From: Arthrobacter sp. ZGTC412
Lineage (GTDB): Bacteria; Actinomycetota; Actinomycetes; Actinomycetales; Micrococcaceae
Reading direction: 5' to 3'
Assembly: GCF_002929215.1 (NCBI RefSeq)
Contig: NZ_PJII01000004.1
Coordinates: 248,001 to 312,000, forward strand
DNA length: 64,000 nucleotides
Under the pieces are notes generated by a model. It saw only the letters and a list, made by a program, of their open reading frames with translations. It ran no database searches and had not been told where the DNA came from. The translations under genes and the position numbers were made by a program. How positions within the stretch are numbered: position 1 is the first letter of the stretch; the number at the start of each line of letters is the position of its first letter. Below, one piece after another: positions 25,150 through 33,520 of this stretch.

Positions 25150-26211
25150 ATGAAGATCCCGGAACCCAGAGGTCCCATCAGTACCGCCCTGTTCAGCGCC
25201 CTGGCAGCTGCAGCCGGGACCGACCACGCCGCAGCGGGCGTCGAGGAACTGCGCCGGCTGGTCACGGAACAGCTGCCGGCAACCACTGACATCATCGGGG
25301 ACGACGACGTCCAGCTGGCACTTTTCTGCCTCTACGAGCTCCACTACTCCGGCCTTGAAGGCGTGGATGATGAGTGGGAATGGGAGCCGGACCTCATCCA
25401 GGTCCGCCGCCTGCTCGAAAGGCCATTCGAGCAAGCGCTGCGGGCGGCTGCCCAGTCCGCAGCCGGCCAGCTGGACCTGCCACCTGCGGCAGAGATGACC
25501 AGTGACGCCGTCGCCGACGTCCTGTTCGGCCTGGCCGCCACCGACACCGGACCCAGCGTCTCCCGCTATGTGGCCAAGAAGGCGACCCTGGAGCAGCTCA
25601 AGGAGTTCCTGGTCCACAAGTCCGTCTACCAGCTCAAGGAAGCGGACCCGCACACCTGGGCCATCCCCCGGCTCACCGGCAGGCCGAAGGCTGCACTGGT
25701 GGAGATCCAGGCCGACGAGTACGGCGGAGGGCGCCCTGAACGCATGCACAGTGCGCTCTTTGCCCGCACCATGCGGGGCCTGGGAATGGACGACCACTAC
25801 GGCGCCTACGTCGAAGCAGTACCGGCCGTGTCCCTTTCGGCGGTCAACATGATGTCCCTGTTCGGGCTTAACCGGCGTCTCCGGGGCGCCATCACCGGAC
25901 ACCTGGCCATCTACGAAATGACCTCTTCCCAGCCCAACCGCCTGTACGGCAACGGTTTCCGCCGGCACGGCTTTGACGCCGAGGTCACCCACTACTTTGA
26001 CGAGCACGTGGAAGCCGACGCGGTCCACGAGCAGATCGCCGGCCGCGACCTCGCAGGAGGTCTTGTGGAGGCCGAACCCGAGCTGCTCGGGGACGTCCTG
26101 TTCGGGGCGACGGCTGTGATGGCGATCGATGGCAGGCTTTCGACGCACCTTTTGGCTTGCTGGGAAAGCGGAGAGACCTCACTGAGGGCGGCAGTGCCGG
26201 CGGCAGCGTGA
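25150..26211 (+). CDS. Iron-containing redox enzyme, haem-oxygenase-like fold
   Basis: A 353-residue protein of the haem-oxygenase-like metal oxidase group. Likely metal ligands lie in the helical segments LFCLYELHYSGLEG, LVEIQADEYGGGRPERMHSALF and VTHYFDEHVEADAVHE, which carry the Glu, Asp and His patterns of this family. Members activate oxygen with two metals to oxidise, decarboxylate or N-hydroxylate small molecules. The substrate here is unknown. The stop overlaps the glycosyltransferase start (GTGA), and a CDGSH iron-sulfur protein follows, which could supply electrons. AAGGAG lies before the ATG. Confidence 0.82.
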   Translation: MKIPEPRGPISTALFSALAAAAGTDHAAAGVEELRRLVTEQLPATTDIIGDDDVQLALFCLYELHYSGLEGVDDEWEWEPDLIQVRRLLERPFEQALRAAAQSAAGQLDLPPAAEMTSDAVADVLFGLAATDTGPSVSRYVAKKATLEQLKEFLVHKSVYQLKEADPHTWAIPRLTGRPKAALVEIQADEYGGGRPERMHSALFARTMRGLGMDDHYGAYVEAVPAVSLSAVNMMSLFGLNRRLRGAITGHLAIYEMTSSQPNRLYGNGFRRHGFDAEVTHYFDEHVEADAVHEQIAGRDLAGGLVEAEPELLGDVLFGATAVMAIDGRLSTHLLACWESGETSLRAAVPAAA

Positions 26212-27278
26212 GCACTGCAGCCATGGGGCAGTCTGCAGAGTACATCCTGCCGCTGCGCTGGACCGAGGATTCGGGACTGCCGGACCTTGCTGCCTACCTC
26301 GGGCGCCTCTCCGGGTGGATACCTGTCACCGTGGTGGACGGCTCCGCACCGGAGCTGTTCGAGCGGCATCGGGCCGCCTTCCCGCCTGCCGTTCGCCACA
26401 TCCGTCCGGAGCCGGGCGGCCTCGGCCGCAGGCGGGGCAACGGCGGCGGCAACGGTAAGGTGGCCGGTGTGATGACCGGCGTCGGGGCTGCCAGGGCGGA
26501 GCTGCTGGTGATCGCCGACGACGACGTGCGCTACACGCGTGAATCGCTCGCCGCCGTCGTCAATCACCTTCGGTCAGCGGATGTTGTGCGGCCGCAGAAC
26601 TACTTCGACCCCCTGCCGTGGCACGCCTGGTGGGACACGTCCAGGACCCTGATCAACCGGGCCTGGTCCGCGGACTTCCCCGGCACCCTGGCCGTGCGCC
26701 GGAGCGCGTTGCTGGCCACCGGCGGCTACGGTCCGGTCCTCTTCGAGAACCTCGAGCTGATCAGGACCGTTATTGCAGCGGGCGGCGTGGAGAAGGTCTT
26801 GCCGGACCTGTTCGTTGCCCGCAAGCCGCCCGGGCCGCGCCACTTCCTCAAGCAGCGCACCCGCCAGGCATACGACGATTTCGCCCAGCCGCTCCGCCTC
26901 GCCGCGGAACTTTCCCTGCTTCCGGTGATTGCCGCAGCAGCCTGCCTCCCCGCAAGGCACCGCGGGAAAGCCTTCCTGGTATTGGCGGCGGCACCGGTCA
27001 TCATTGCCGGAATCGGGCGACGGCGGCACAACGGGACAACCGTCTTTCCCTTCCGCGCGGTGTGGTGCGCCCCGCTATGGGTTCTGGAGCGGGCGGTCTG
27101 CATCTGGATTGCCCTTGCCTACCGCCTGGGCGGGGGCATCCCCTATGCCGGGACCCGGCTCAAGACCGCAGCCCACTCTGAGGCCGAGCTCAAGCGCCGG
27201 CACTCCGGAAAACTGGCCGCCATGCACCAGCAAGACACACAGACTTCCGCCCGCAATCCCCACCAGGAGCAGCAATGA
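26208..27278 (+). CDS. Family 2-like glycosyltransferase with C-terminal membrane segments
   Basis: A 356-residue protein. The N-terminal half is a GT-A type fold with a nucleotide-sugar/metal motif in LVIADDDVRYT and a conserved acceptor region RPQNYFDPLPWHAWWDTSR. About residues 235-320 hold two to three hydrophobic stretches (LSLLPVIAAAACLP, AFLVLAAAPVIIAGI), so it is probably bound to the inner face of the membrane. The GTG at 26208 forms a four-base overlap with the preceding metalloenzyme stop and is preferred for that reason; ATG at 26223 is the alternative. Its stop overlaps the CDGSH gene start. Sugar and acceptor are unknown. Confidence 0.8.
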   Translation: MSTAAMGQSAEYILPLRWTEDSGLPDLAAYLGRLSGWIPVTVVDGSAPELFERHRAAFPPAVRHIRPEPGGLGRRRGNGGGNGKVAGVMTGVGAARAELLVIADDDVRYTRESLAAVVNHLRSADVVRPQNYFDPLPWHAWWDTSRTLINRAWSADFPGTLAVRRSALLATGGYGPVLFENLELIRTVIAAGGVEKVLPDLFVARKPPGPRHFLKQRTRQAYDDFAQPLRLAAELSLLPVIAAAACLPARHRGKAFLVLAAAPVIIAGIGRRRHNGTTVFPFRAVWCAPLWVLERAVCIWIALAYRLGGGIPYAGTRLKTAAHSEAELKRRHSGKLAAMHQQDTQTSARNPHQEQQ

Positions 27279-27490
27279 ACCAGGAACCCGCCGAAAGCTC
27301 AATAGTGGTGTGCCCCGACGGGCCGCTGATTGTCCGGGGCGACTTTGAAATCGTGACGCCCTCCGGGGCCCCGGTCCCCCGCCAGCGCCAGACCGTGGCA
27401 CTGTGCCGCTGCGGCGCGTCGGCCATCAAGCCCTACTGCGACGGCACGCACAAAATGATCAAGTTCAGGACGGAACCGCCGGCGGACTGA
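27275..27490 (+). CDS. CDGSH-type iron-sulfur protein
   Basis: A 71-residue single-domain protein with the 2Fe-2S CDGSH motif: CRCGASAIKPYCDGTHKMIKF, giving three Cys and one His ligand. An N-terminal beta segment (DGPLIVRGDFEIVTPSG) is usual in bacterial members. These proteins transfer electrons or clusters. It is translationally coupled (ATGA overlap) to the glycosyltransferase and lies one gene away from a dimetal oxygenase-like protein, so electron supply to that enzyme is a reasonable but untested idea. Confidence 0.9.
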   Translation: MNQEPAESSIVVCPDGPLIVRGDFEIVTPSGAPVPRQRQTVALCRCGASAIKPYCDGTHKMIKFRTEPPAD

Positions 27491-27567
27491 CAACGCCGCG
27501 CCGAGGATCAGCGTCAGGCCCCGCTGTTGACAGTCCGGGGCTGGTCCAGAAGGATAGGTGCTGTTCC

Positions 27568-27581
27568 AGAAATCGCTTTCT
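27568..27581. promoter_or_regulatory. LacI-family operator
   Basis: AGAAATCGCTTTCT is symmetric around a central CG and matches the general LacI/CcpA-type consensus GAAANCGNTTTC. It lies 20 bases before the glycoside hydrolase TTG start, where a repressor would block transcription or early elongation. Confidence 0.65.
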
Positions 27582-27600
27582 CGGCAGGAGGGTGTGTGTC

Positions 27601-29772
27601 TTGCACAGCCAGTACACCGCCATCGACCGGAAGTCCCTGGTCCGCCGCCACAACGTGGAACAACGAAGCCTTGATCCCCGCAGTCCCGTCACAGTAGGAA
27701 ACGGGGAGTTCTGCTTCACCGTGGACCTCACCGGCCTGCAAAGCTTCCCAGCGGCCTACCCGGTGGGGGCCCGAGGCGAACTGCCACCGGGCACGCTGCT
27801 GGGCACGCAGTCCCAGTGGGGCTGGCACTCCGTTCCTCCGGACGGGGACTACCGGCTGGACGATTCCGTCGTCCTCTACGACTCGCCGCGGGGACCGGTG
27901 CCGTACGTGGACATGGCAGGCGGCATGGTGGACGGGGAGGAGACCTGGACGTCCCCTTCGGAGGCCTGGCTGCGCGCCAACCCGCACCGCCTCGACCTGG
28001 GCAGGATAGGCTTCGCCCTTTCCGGCAGCAACGCGGGCCCTTTGGATGATGAAGACATTTTGGGCCCCTGCCAGGCACTCGACCTGTGGACCGGCACGGT
28101 CACCAGCAGCTTCACCTTCCGGGGCCATCCGGTGAGCGTGACGACGGCGTGCCATCCGCGCCGGGACGAATTAGGGATTCGCGTGGAGTCCTCCGCCCTC
28201 CGCGAAGGCCTGGGCATCTCCTTCGCTTTCCCCTACGGTTCCGAGGCCTGGCATGACGCCGCAGACTGGTCCCACCCTGAAGCCCACACCACCGCGCTCC
28301 TGGAGTTGCCCGGGGACGGAACCTGCCGGCGCTGGCTGATACACCGGGAGTTGGACGCCTCCGGCTACCAGGTGGCGGTCACGGGGGCCGGGGTGGAACT
28401 CATTTCCACGGGTCCGCACGAGCTTCTGCTGCGCGCCGCAGGCGGACAGGACGTCCTGGACGTCGCCGTTCATTTCATCAGCACCGGTCAAGGTGACTGC
28501 CTGCTTCGTGGCGGCGCTGCACACGGCAAGGGCGAGTCCGGATCCGGCACGTCGGCCACCGCCATGCCGGGCACCGCCGTGGTGGAGGCATCCCGGGCCT
28601 ACTGGCCGGACTTCTGGAAGTCAGGAGGCGCCGTCGAACTCGCAGGCACGGATGATCCCCGGGCAGCGGAACTGGAACGCAGGATAGTCCTCTCCCAGTA
28701 CCTGACGGCCATCAACTGCGCGGGTTCCCTGCCACCGCAGGAGACCGGGCTGGTGTGCAACTCCTGGCGCGGCCGCTTCCACCTTGAAATGCACTGGTGG
28801 CACGCAGCCCACTTCGCGCACTGGAACCGCACCACGCTCCTGCTCCCGGCGCTGCGCTGGTACGGCTCCATCCTGGAACGGGCGGGCCAAACAGCCAGGA
28901 GCCAAGGGTTCGACGGCGTCCGCTGGCCCAAGCAGGTGGGGCCGGACGGGCGGGAGAGCCCCAGCACCATCGGCACCTTCCTGGTCTGGCAGCAGCCGCA
29001 CCCGATTCACCTCGCTGAACTGGCTTACCGCGCCGAGCCGTCAAGGGAGCTGCTGGAGGAGTTCGCAGGGATCGTGTTCGAAACGGCGGAATTTATGGCC
29101 AGCTTCTCGCACCCCACGGTGCGGGGGTTCGAACTGGGCCCGCCCCTGGTCCCGGCGCAGGAAAGCTACGAGGCAATGAGGGGCGCTGTCACCAACCCCA
29201 CCTTCGAGCTCGCCTACTGGCAGTGGGCCCTGCGCGTTGCAAGTAGCTGGCGGTCACGCCTTGGCCTGGAACCGCGGGAGCACTGGCGGGCGGTGGCGGA
29301 CGGCTTGGTCCGGCCAAAGGTCATCGACGGCACCTACGCCGCGATCGGCGTCGAGCCTTTCACCATCCGCACCGACCACCCGTCCATGCTTTGCGCCCTC
29401 GGCGTCCTGCCGCTGACCGATCTCATCGATCCGGAAATCATGCGGGCCACCTTGGCCGGAGTTCTCACGGACTGGGACTGGGACAGCACCTGGGGCTGGG
29501 ACTACCCGGTGATGGCTATGACGGCGGCGCGCATGGATGATCCGGAAGCCGCCGTCGACGCCCTGCTGCTGGACGCCGCCAAGAACACCGTGCTGCCCAA
29601 CGGGCACAACCGGCAAACCGACCCGCTGCCCCTGTATCTGCCGGGCAACGGCGGGCTGCTGGCGGCCGTCGCCCTGATGGCTGCAGGCTGGGACGGCGGA
29701 CCGGACCGGCATGCCCCGGGCTTCCCGCCGGACTGGACCGTGGTTTGGGAAGGCCTGGTCAAGGCGCCGTAG
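27601..29772 (+). CDS. Six-hairpin-fold glycoside hydrolase (GH65/GH63-like)
   Basis: A 723-residue cytoplasmic protein without a signal peptide. The N-terminal beta domain (SPVTVGNGEFCFTVDLTGLQ) and the alpha-barrel C-terminal half (LEMHWWHAAHFAHWNRTTLL, RWPKQVGPDGRESPS, WDWDSTWGWDYPVMAMTAAR) are like glycosyl hydrolases with a six-hairpin fold such as GH65. Glu in FHLEMHWWH and Asp in WDSTWGWDYP are candidate catalytic residues. The substrate is unknown. The TTG at 27601 is chosen since AGGAGG lies nine bases upstream; a GTG closer to it is too near. A LacI-type operator precedes it, which suggests sugar induction. Confidence 0.75.
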   Translation: MHSQYTAIDRKSLVRRHNVEQRSLDPRSPVTVGNGEFCFTVDLTGLQSFPAAYPVGARGELPPGTLLGTQSQWGWHSVPPDGDYRLDDSVVLYDSPRGPVPYVDMAGGMVDGEETWTSPSEAWLRANPHRLDLGRIGFALSGSNAGPLDDEDILGPCQALDLWTGTVTSSFTFRGHPVSVTTACHPRRDELGIRVESSALREGLGISFAFPYGSEAWHDAADWSHPEAHTTALLELPGDGTCRRWLIHRELDASGYQVAVTGAGVELISTGPHELLLRAAGGQDVLDVAVHFISTGQGDCLLRGGAAHGKGESGSGTSATAMPGTAVVEASRAYWPDFWKSGGAVELAGTDDPRAAELERRIVLSQYLTAINCAGSLPPQETGLVCNSWRGRFHLEMHWWHAAHFAHWNRTTLLLPALRWYGSILERAGQTARSQGFDGVRWPKQVGPDGRESPSTIGTFLVWQQPHPIHLAELAYRAEPSRELLEEFAGIVFETAEFMASFSHPTVRGFELGPPLVPAQESYEAMRGAVTNPTFELAYWQWALRVASSWRSRLGLEPREHWRAVADGLVRPKVIDGTYAAIGVEPFTIRTDHPSMLCALGVLPLTDLIDPEIMRATLAGVLTDWDWDSTWGWDYPVMAMTAARMDDPEAAVDALLLDAAKNTVLPNGHNRQTDPLPLYLPGNGGLLAAVALMAAGWDGGPDRHAPGFPPDWTVVWEGLVKAP

Positions 29773-29895
29773 CGGCGCCGTCTGGTCCTCCGGGCTACTC
29801 ACTGCCGCTGCGTGGCTGGCGGGCCTGTGCTGTTGAACGGCAGAGGGCAGTTAGGCTGGGTACAGCCTGTTTTCCGCCCCCAAGGAGTACCAAGA

Positions 29896-30159
29896 ATGAA
29901 TCTCTTCATCAAGCTGCTCGGCACCGGTGTGAGCCTCGGCGCCGGCTTCGTCGGGACCAAGCTGGTCAACACCATCTGGGAAAAATCCACCGGACGGAAG
30001 CCGCCTACCGGCAAAGACGAGGACATCCCCACGAGCCTTCAGTCCGCGCTGACCTTCGCGCTCATCTCGGCCTCGGTAAGCACCATCATCCAGGTCCTGG
30101 CCAACCGCGGTACCCAGCGGGCCATCACCCGGTTCGCGAAGAGCAAGGACATCGCCTGA
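29896..30159 (+). CDS. DUF4235 membrane protein
   Basis: An 87-residue protein matching DUF4235: an N-terminal membrane helix (LLGTGVSLGAGFVGTKLVN), then IWEKSTGRKPPTG and a second helix ALTFALISASVSTIIQVLA followed by NRGTQRAITR. Such proteins are frequent in actinobacteria and their role is unknown. The ATG has AAGGAG upstream. It converges on the end of the Mrp operon with about 20 bases between stops. Confidence 0.88.
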   Translation: MNLFIKLLGTGVSLGAGFVGTKLVNTIWEKSTGRKPPTGKDEDIPTSLQSALTFALISASVSTIIQVLANRGTQRAITRFAKSKDIA

Positions 30160-30180
30160 CCAGACGGGACCGTTCAGCAG

Positions 30181-30591
30181 TTACTTTTTAGAGCCGTCGC
30201 CGGAATCGTCCTCACGGGCGGTTTTGGCGGCGGCTTTTTGCACTACTGCCTCCAACTCGTCGGACGTCAGCAACTCGCGGTGCAGGTGTTTGGTGCGGTA
30301 ACCCGCCCTGCCCACCATGTGGGCGGACACCGGTACCGTCAGAAGCTGGAAGATCCAGGCGACCACCAGGACGGGCCACACCCACCAAGTGCGCATCTGC
30401 AGACCGATGGCCGCCAGCAGCAGGAACAGCCCCAGCACCTGCGGCTTGGTGGCGGCGTGCATGCGGCTCAGGAGGTCCGGGAAGCGGAGCAGGCCGATCG
30501 CGGCCCCCAGGGACATAACGGCACCCACCACCATAAAGACGGCGGACACCAGGTCCACCCAGTAGTCCATGCCGGTAGCGTCAGGACTCAC
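30181..30591 (-). CDS. mrpG: Na+/H+ antiporter subunit G
   Basis: A 136-residue membrane protein with three helices, matching MnhG/PhaG: VFMVVGAVMSLGAAIGLLRFPDLLSRMHAATKP, whose RFPDLLSRMHAATK core is the family signature, followed by helices 2 and 3. The C-terminus is charged and cytoplasmic. It is the last gene of mrpACDEFG and a needed part of the Mrp complex. The GTG at 30591 has GGGAGG upstream and overlaps the end of mrpF; an ATG at 30570 is the alternative. Confidence 0.9.
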   Translation of the reverse strand: MSPDATGMDYWVDLVSAVFMVVGAVMSLGAAIGLLRFPDLLSRMHAATKPQVLGLFLLLAAIGLQMRTWWVWPVLVVAWIFQLLTVPVSAHMVGRAGYRTKHLHRELLTSDELEAVVQKAAAKTAREDDSGDGSKK

Positions 30592-30859
30592 CTGGCACCT
30601 CCCTTCGGTCGGCCACAAACCGGGCAACGGTCACGGACCCCAAGAAGCCGATGATGGAGATGGCCACCACCAGCATCAGGTTGTTCAGGTGCCGGTTCAC
30701 GGCCATATCCACGCACAGGGCGCCGCCGAGGATAGCCAGCAGGACGTCCGCTGCGAGCACGCGGTCCAGCAGCGAGGGCCCGCGGGCGATCCTGATGATG
30801 GCACCGGCTGCGGCGAGCGAGAAAATGACGGCCGTAAGGACCAGGACTGTCTGCATCAT
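30581..30859 (-). CDS. mrpF: Na+/H+ antiporter subunit F
   Basis: A 92-residue, three-helix membrane protein matching MnhF/PhaF, with the conserved loop RIARGPSLLDRVLAADVL between helices 1 and 2. It is part of the Mrp antiporter complex. Start and the mrpE stop overlap as ATGATG/TGA, and its end overlaps mrpG, so translation is coupled through the operon. Confidence 0.92.
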   Translation of the reverse strand: MMQTVLVLTAVIFSLAAAGAIIRIARGPSLLDRVLAADVLLAILGGALCVDMAVNRHLNNLMLVVAISIIGFLGSVTVARFVADRREVPGES

Positions 30860-31401
30860 GCCGATGCCTCCAGCCGGACGGCGTCGAGTTCTTCCTTGGT
30901 GCCCATGATCCTGATCAGCCCGGCTTCGATGGCACGCACCTCTTTCTTCAGGTTGTCAACGTCCGCAGCGGAACTGATGTTCAGTGCATGCAGGTAGAGG
31001 GTGGACGTGGACCTGTCCACCTCCACCACCAGCGACCCCGGGATCAGGGAAATCACGTGCCCCGTCGCCGTGACCAGCAGGTCCTGGTGGCTCCGCAGCG
31101 TCACGGCCACCACTGCGTTTTTCACCCTCGGTCCGCGCACCACGGCCAGGTACAGGACCTGCGCACTGGCAACCACCACCTTGGCCAAAAACACGAGGGC
31201 GAAGGGTACGGCGTAAAGAACGTTGAACCGGCCGCTCAATTCCACCGGCGGGAGATAGAACAACCTGGCGACGGCAACGGCCAGCAGTGCACCGAACAGG
31301 AGATTTCCGGGGCTGAAGTCCTGCCAGAGGGCACCCCAGACAATGACCAGCCACACCAGGAGGGGAAGCTCCTGGCGCAGTGAAATGCGACGACGGCTCA
31401 T
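30856..31401 (-). CDS. mrpE: Na+/H+ antiporter subunit E
   Basis: A 181-residue protein of the MnhE/PhaE family. Two to three N-terminal helices (LPLLVWLVIVWGALWQ, FGALLAVAVARLFYL) are followed by a cytoplasmic domain with ISLIPGSLVVEVDRSTSTLYLHAL, the conserved part of the family. It belongs to the Mrp complex. Start and stop overlap the neighbouring mrpD and mrpF genes by four bases. Confidence 0.92.
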   Translation of the reverse strand: MSRRRISLRQELPLLVWLVIVWGALWQDFSPGNLLFGALLAVAVARLFYLPPVELSGRFNVLYAVPFALVFLAKVVVASAQVLYLAVVRGPRVKNAVVAVTLRSHQDLLVTATGHVISLIPGSLVVEVDRSTSTLYLHALNISSAADVDNLKKEVRAIEAGLIRIMGTKEELDAVRLEASA

Positions 31402-33002
31402 TTTCCCCCTCCGGACGTCAGGACCATCGGAACCACGGTGTCCTCGCCCAGAACGGCGTGGATATAGGAGGTCCTGTCCAGCATGTCCTCCGCGGCCTGG
31501 TCCGAAACCGTAAACAACGGCCCGGCGAAGACCGTAAGCGCGACGCCGAGAACCACCAGTCCCAGCGTGGAACCCACCATGGTGCGCGGCAGGAGGGTCA
31601 CGGTGTTCCGCTTGGCACCCGGGCCGGCCACTCGCGCCAGCGGCGGGGCAAGCAGTACGGGATCCGGATGTTCGGCGTCAGCGGGGCTGCGCCAGAAGGC
31701 GCGGTTCCAGACCCTGGCGACTGCAAGAAGTGTGAGCAGGCTGGTGAGGACCCCGCCGATCACCAGGGCGTAGGCCAGCGGAGTGCCCAGCTCAATGCCG
31801 GCCTGCATCAGCCCCACCTTCCCCAGGAACCCGGAGAACGGCGGGATGCCGGCCAGGTTCATGGCGGGAACGAAGAAGAGCAGCGCCAGCAGCGGCGAAA
31901 GTTTGGCGAGGCCGCCCAGTCGGTCCACCGAGGAACTGCCGCCGCGGCGTTCAATCAGGCCGGTCACCAGGAAGAGGCTGGTCTGGATGGTGATGTGGTG
32001 GGCCACGTAGAAGACAGCCGCCCCCAGCCCTGCGGTGGAAGACATGGCCAGGCCGAACACCATGTAGCCGATGTGGCTGACCAGCGTGAACGAGAGCAGA
32101 CGTTTGATGTCGTCCTGGGCCAGCGCACCAAGGATTCCCACCACCATGGTCAGCAGCGCGGCCACCATCAGGGGTGTGTTCAGGGTGTCCCCGGGAAAGA
32201 GCAGGGTTTCGGTACGCACCATGGCGTAAACGCCCACCTTGGTGAGCAGGCCCGCGAACACGGCGGTGACCGGCGCGGGCGCGGTGGGGTACGAGTCCGG
32301 CAGCCAGAAGGACAGCGGGAAGACAGCCGCCTTGATACCGAAAGCCACCAGCAGCATCACGTGCAGGAGGGTTTTGGTGCCCTGGTCCAGCTCGCCGAGC
32401 TTGATGGCAAGGTCGGCCATGTTGACGGTTCCCGTGGCCCCGTAAACCATGGCGATGGAGATCAGGAACAGCACCGACGACACCACGGACACCACCACGT
32501 AGGTGACGCCCGCCCGGATCCTCGGCCCGGTGCCGCCGAGGGTCATCAGGACATAGCTTGCGGTCAGCAGGATCTCGAAGCCCACGTAGAGGTTAAAGAG
32601 GTCACCGGAGAGGAACGCGTTCGAAACCCCCGCCACCAGGATCAGGTACGTGGGGTGGAAGATCGAGACCGGGGCGTCCTGGTCGCCGTCGGCCATGCCC
32701 TGCCCTGTGGCGTACACCAGCACGGCGAGGCTCACCGCCGAGGAGACCACCAGCATCAGGGAGGAGAACTGGTCCACCACCATCACGATTCCCCACGGCG
32801 GCAGCCAGCCGCCGATGGTCACGGCAGCAGTCCCGCCGTCCCACACCGAAGCCAGCAGGAAGCATTCCAGCAGGAGCGTGAGGGACAGCAGCGCGATGCT
32901 GACCGCCCGCTGTGCCCGGGAGTGCCGGATCAGCAGGAAGGTCAGGGCGGCGCCCAGGATGGGAAGTACGACGGCGAGCGGGGCAAAGCTTGCGATGTTC
33001 AC
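31398..33002 (-). CDS. mrpD: Na+/H+ antiporter subunit D
   Basis: A 534-residue membrane protein with about 14 helices, homologous to the NuoN/NuoM proton-pumping subunits of complex I. Helix-breaking lysine and glutamate residues expected for ion transfer lie in AVFAGLLTKVGVYAMVRTE and in FLSGDLFNLYVGFEILLTASYVL. With MrpA it forms the likely ion path. Four-base overlaps tie it to mrpC and mrpE. Confidence 0.93.
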   Translation of the reverse strand: MNIASFAPLAVVLPILGAALTFLLIRHSRAQRAVSIALLSLTLLLECFLLASVWDGGTAAVTIGGWLPPWGIVMVVDQFSSLMLVVSSAVSLAVLVYATGQGMADGDQDAPVSIFHPTYLILVAGVSNAFLSGDLFNLYVGFEILLTASYVLMTLGGTGPRIRAGVTYVVVSVVSSVLFLISIAMVYGATGTVNMADLAIKLGELDQGTKTLLHVMLLVAFGIKAAVFPLSFWLPDSYPTAPAPVTAVFAGLLTKVGVYAMVRTETLLFPGDTLNTPLMVAALLTMVVGILGALAQDDIKRLLSFTLVSHIGYMVFGLAMSSTAGLGAAVFYVAHHITIQTSLFLVTGLIERRGGSSSVDRLGGLAKLSPLLALLFFVPAMNLAGIPPFSGFLGKVGLMQAGIELGTPLAYALVIGGVLTSLLTLLAVARVWNRAFWRSPADAEHPDPVLLAPPLARVAGPGAKRNTVTLLPRTMVGSTLGLVVLGVALTVFAGPLFTVSDQAAEDMLDRTSYIHAVLGEDTVVPMVLTSGGGK

Positions 33003-33520
33003 TTTCCGACTCCTTCCGGGCCAGGGGCCACATTGTTGGAGCCGGGTTTCTCTTCTGCGGCTGCACGCTCGGCGGGAATTTCACGGCCGCCCGCCACGAC
33101 CGTCGCCACCGGGAATTCGGACGTTTCTTCGGGGATCTCGGCGTCGTCTTCGGCGTCGAAGCTTGGCGTTACCGCCACCCGGAGGTCTTCAACGTCGTCC
33201 TGGATCTCATCCTGGCGCGCCAGCACCCACGTGCGGTAGATGATGCCCAGCATAAAAGCCGTGACTGCAAAGGAGATCACGATGGACGTCAGGATCAGCG
33301 CCTGGGGAAGTGGATCGTTGTAGTCCTGCGCCGCAATGTCCTTTGAATACAGCGGGGCGAGCCCGGAGTATCCGCCGGTTGCCAGGATCAGCAGGTTGGT
33401 GGCATTCGCCAGGAGCATCAGTCCCAGCAGCACACGCGTGAGGCTGCGTTCCAGGATCAGGTAGATTCCGCAGGCGTACAGGGCACCCATCACAATCAGG
33501 AGGGTCAGGTTCACGCTCAT
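32999..33520 (-). CDS. mrpC: Na+/H+ antiporter subunit C
   Basis: A 173-residue protein with three membrane helices, homologous to NuoK: ALYACGIYLILERSLTRVLLG, then LLANATNLLILATGG, then PLPQALILTSIVISFAVTAF. The PQALILTSIVI helix is the hallmark. A charged tail of about 60 residues follows, longer than in Bacillus MrpC and rich in Glu/Asp. It is coupled by overlaps to mrpA and mrpD. Confidence 0.93.
   Translation of the reverse strand: MSVNLTLLIVMGALYACGIYLILERSLTRVLLGLMLLANATNLLILATGGYSGLAPLYSKDIAAQDYNDPLPQALILTSIVISFAVTAFMLGIIYRTWVLARQDEIQDDVEDLRVAVTPSFDAEDDAEIPEETSEFPVATVVAGGREIPAERAAAEEKPGSNNVAPGPEGVGK

Noticed and set aside
27403-27600. Upstream extension of the glycoside hydrolase
   Set aside because: It overlaps the CDGSH gene in another frame and includes the LacI operator; AGGAGG favours the TTG at 27601.
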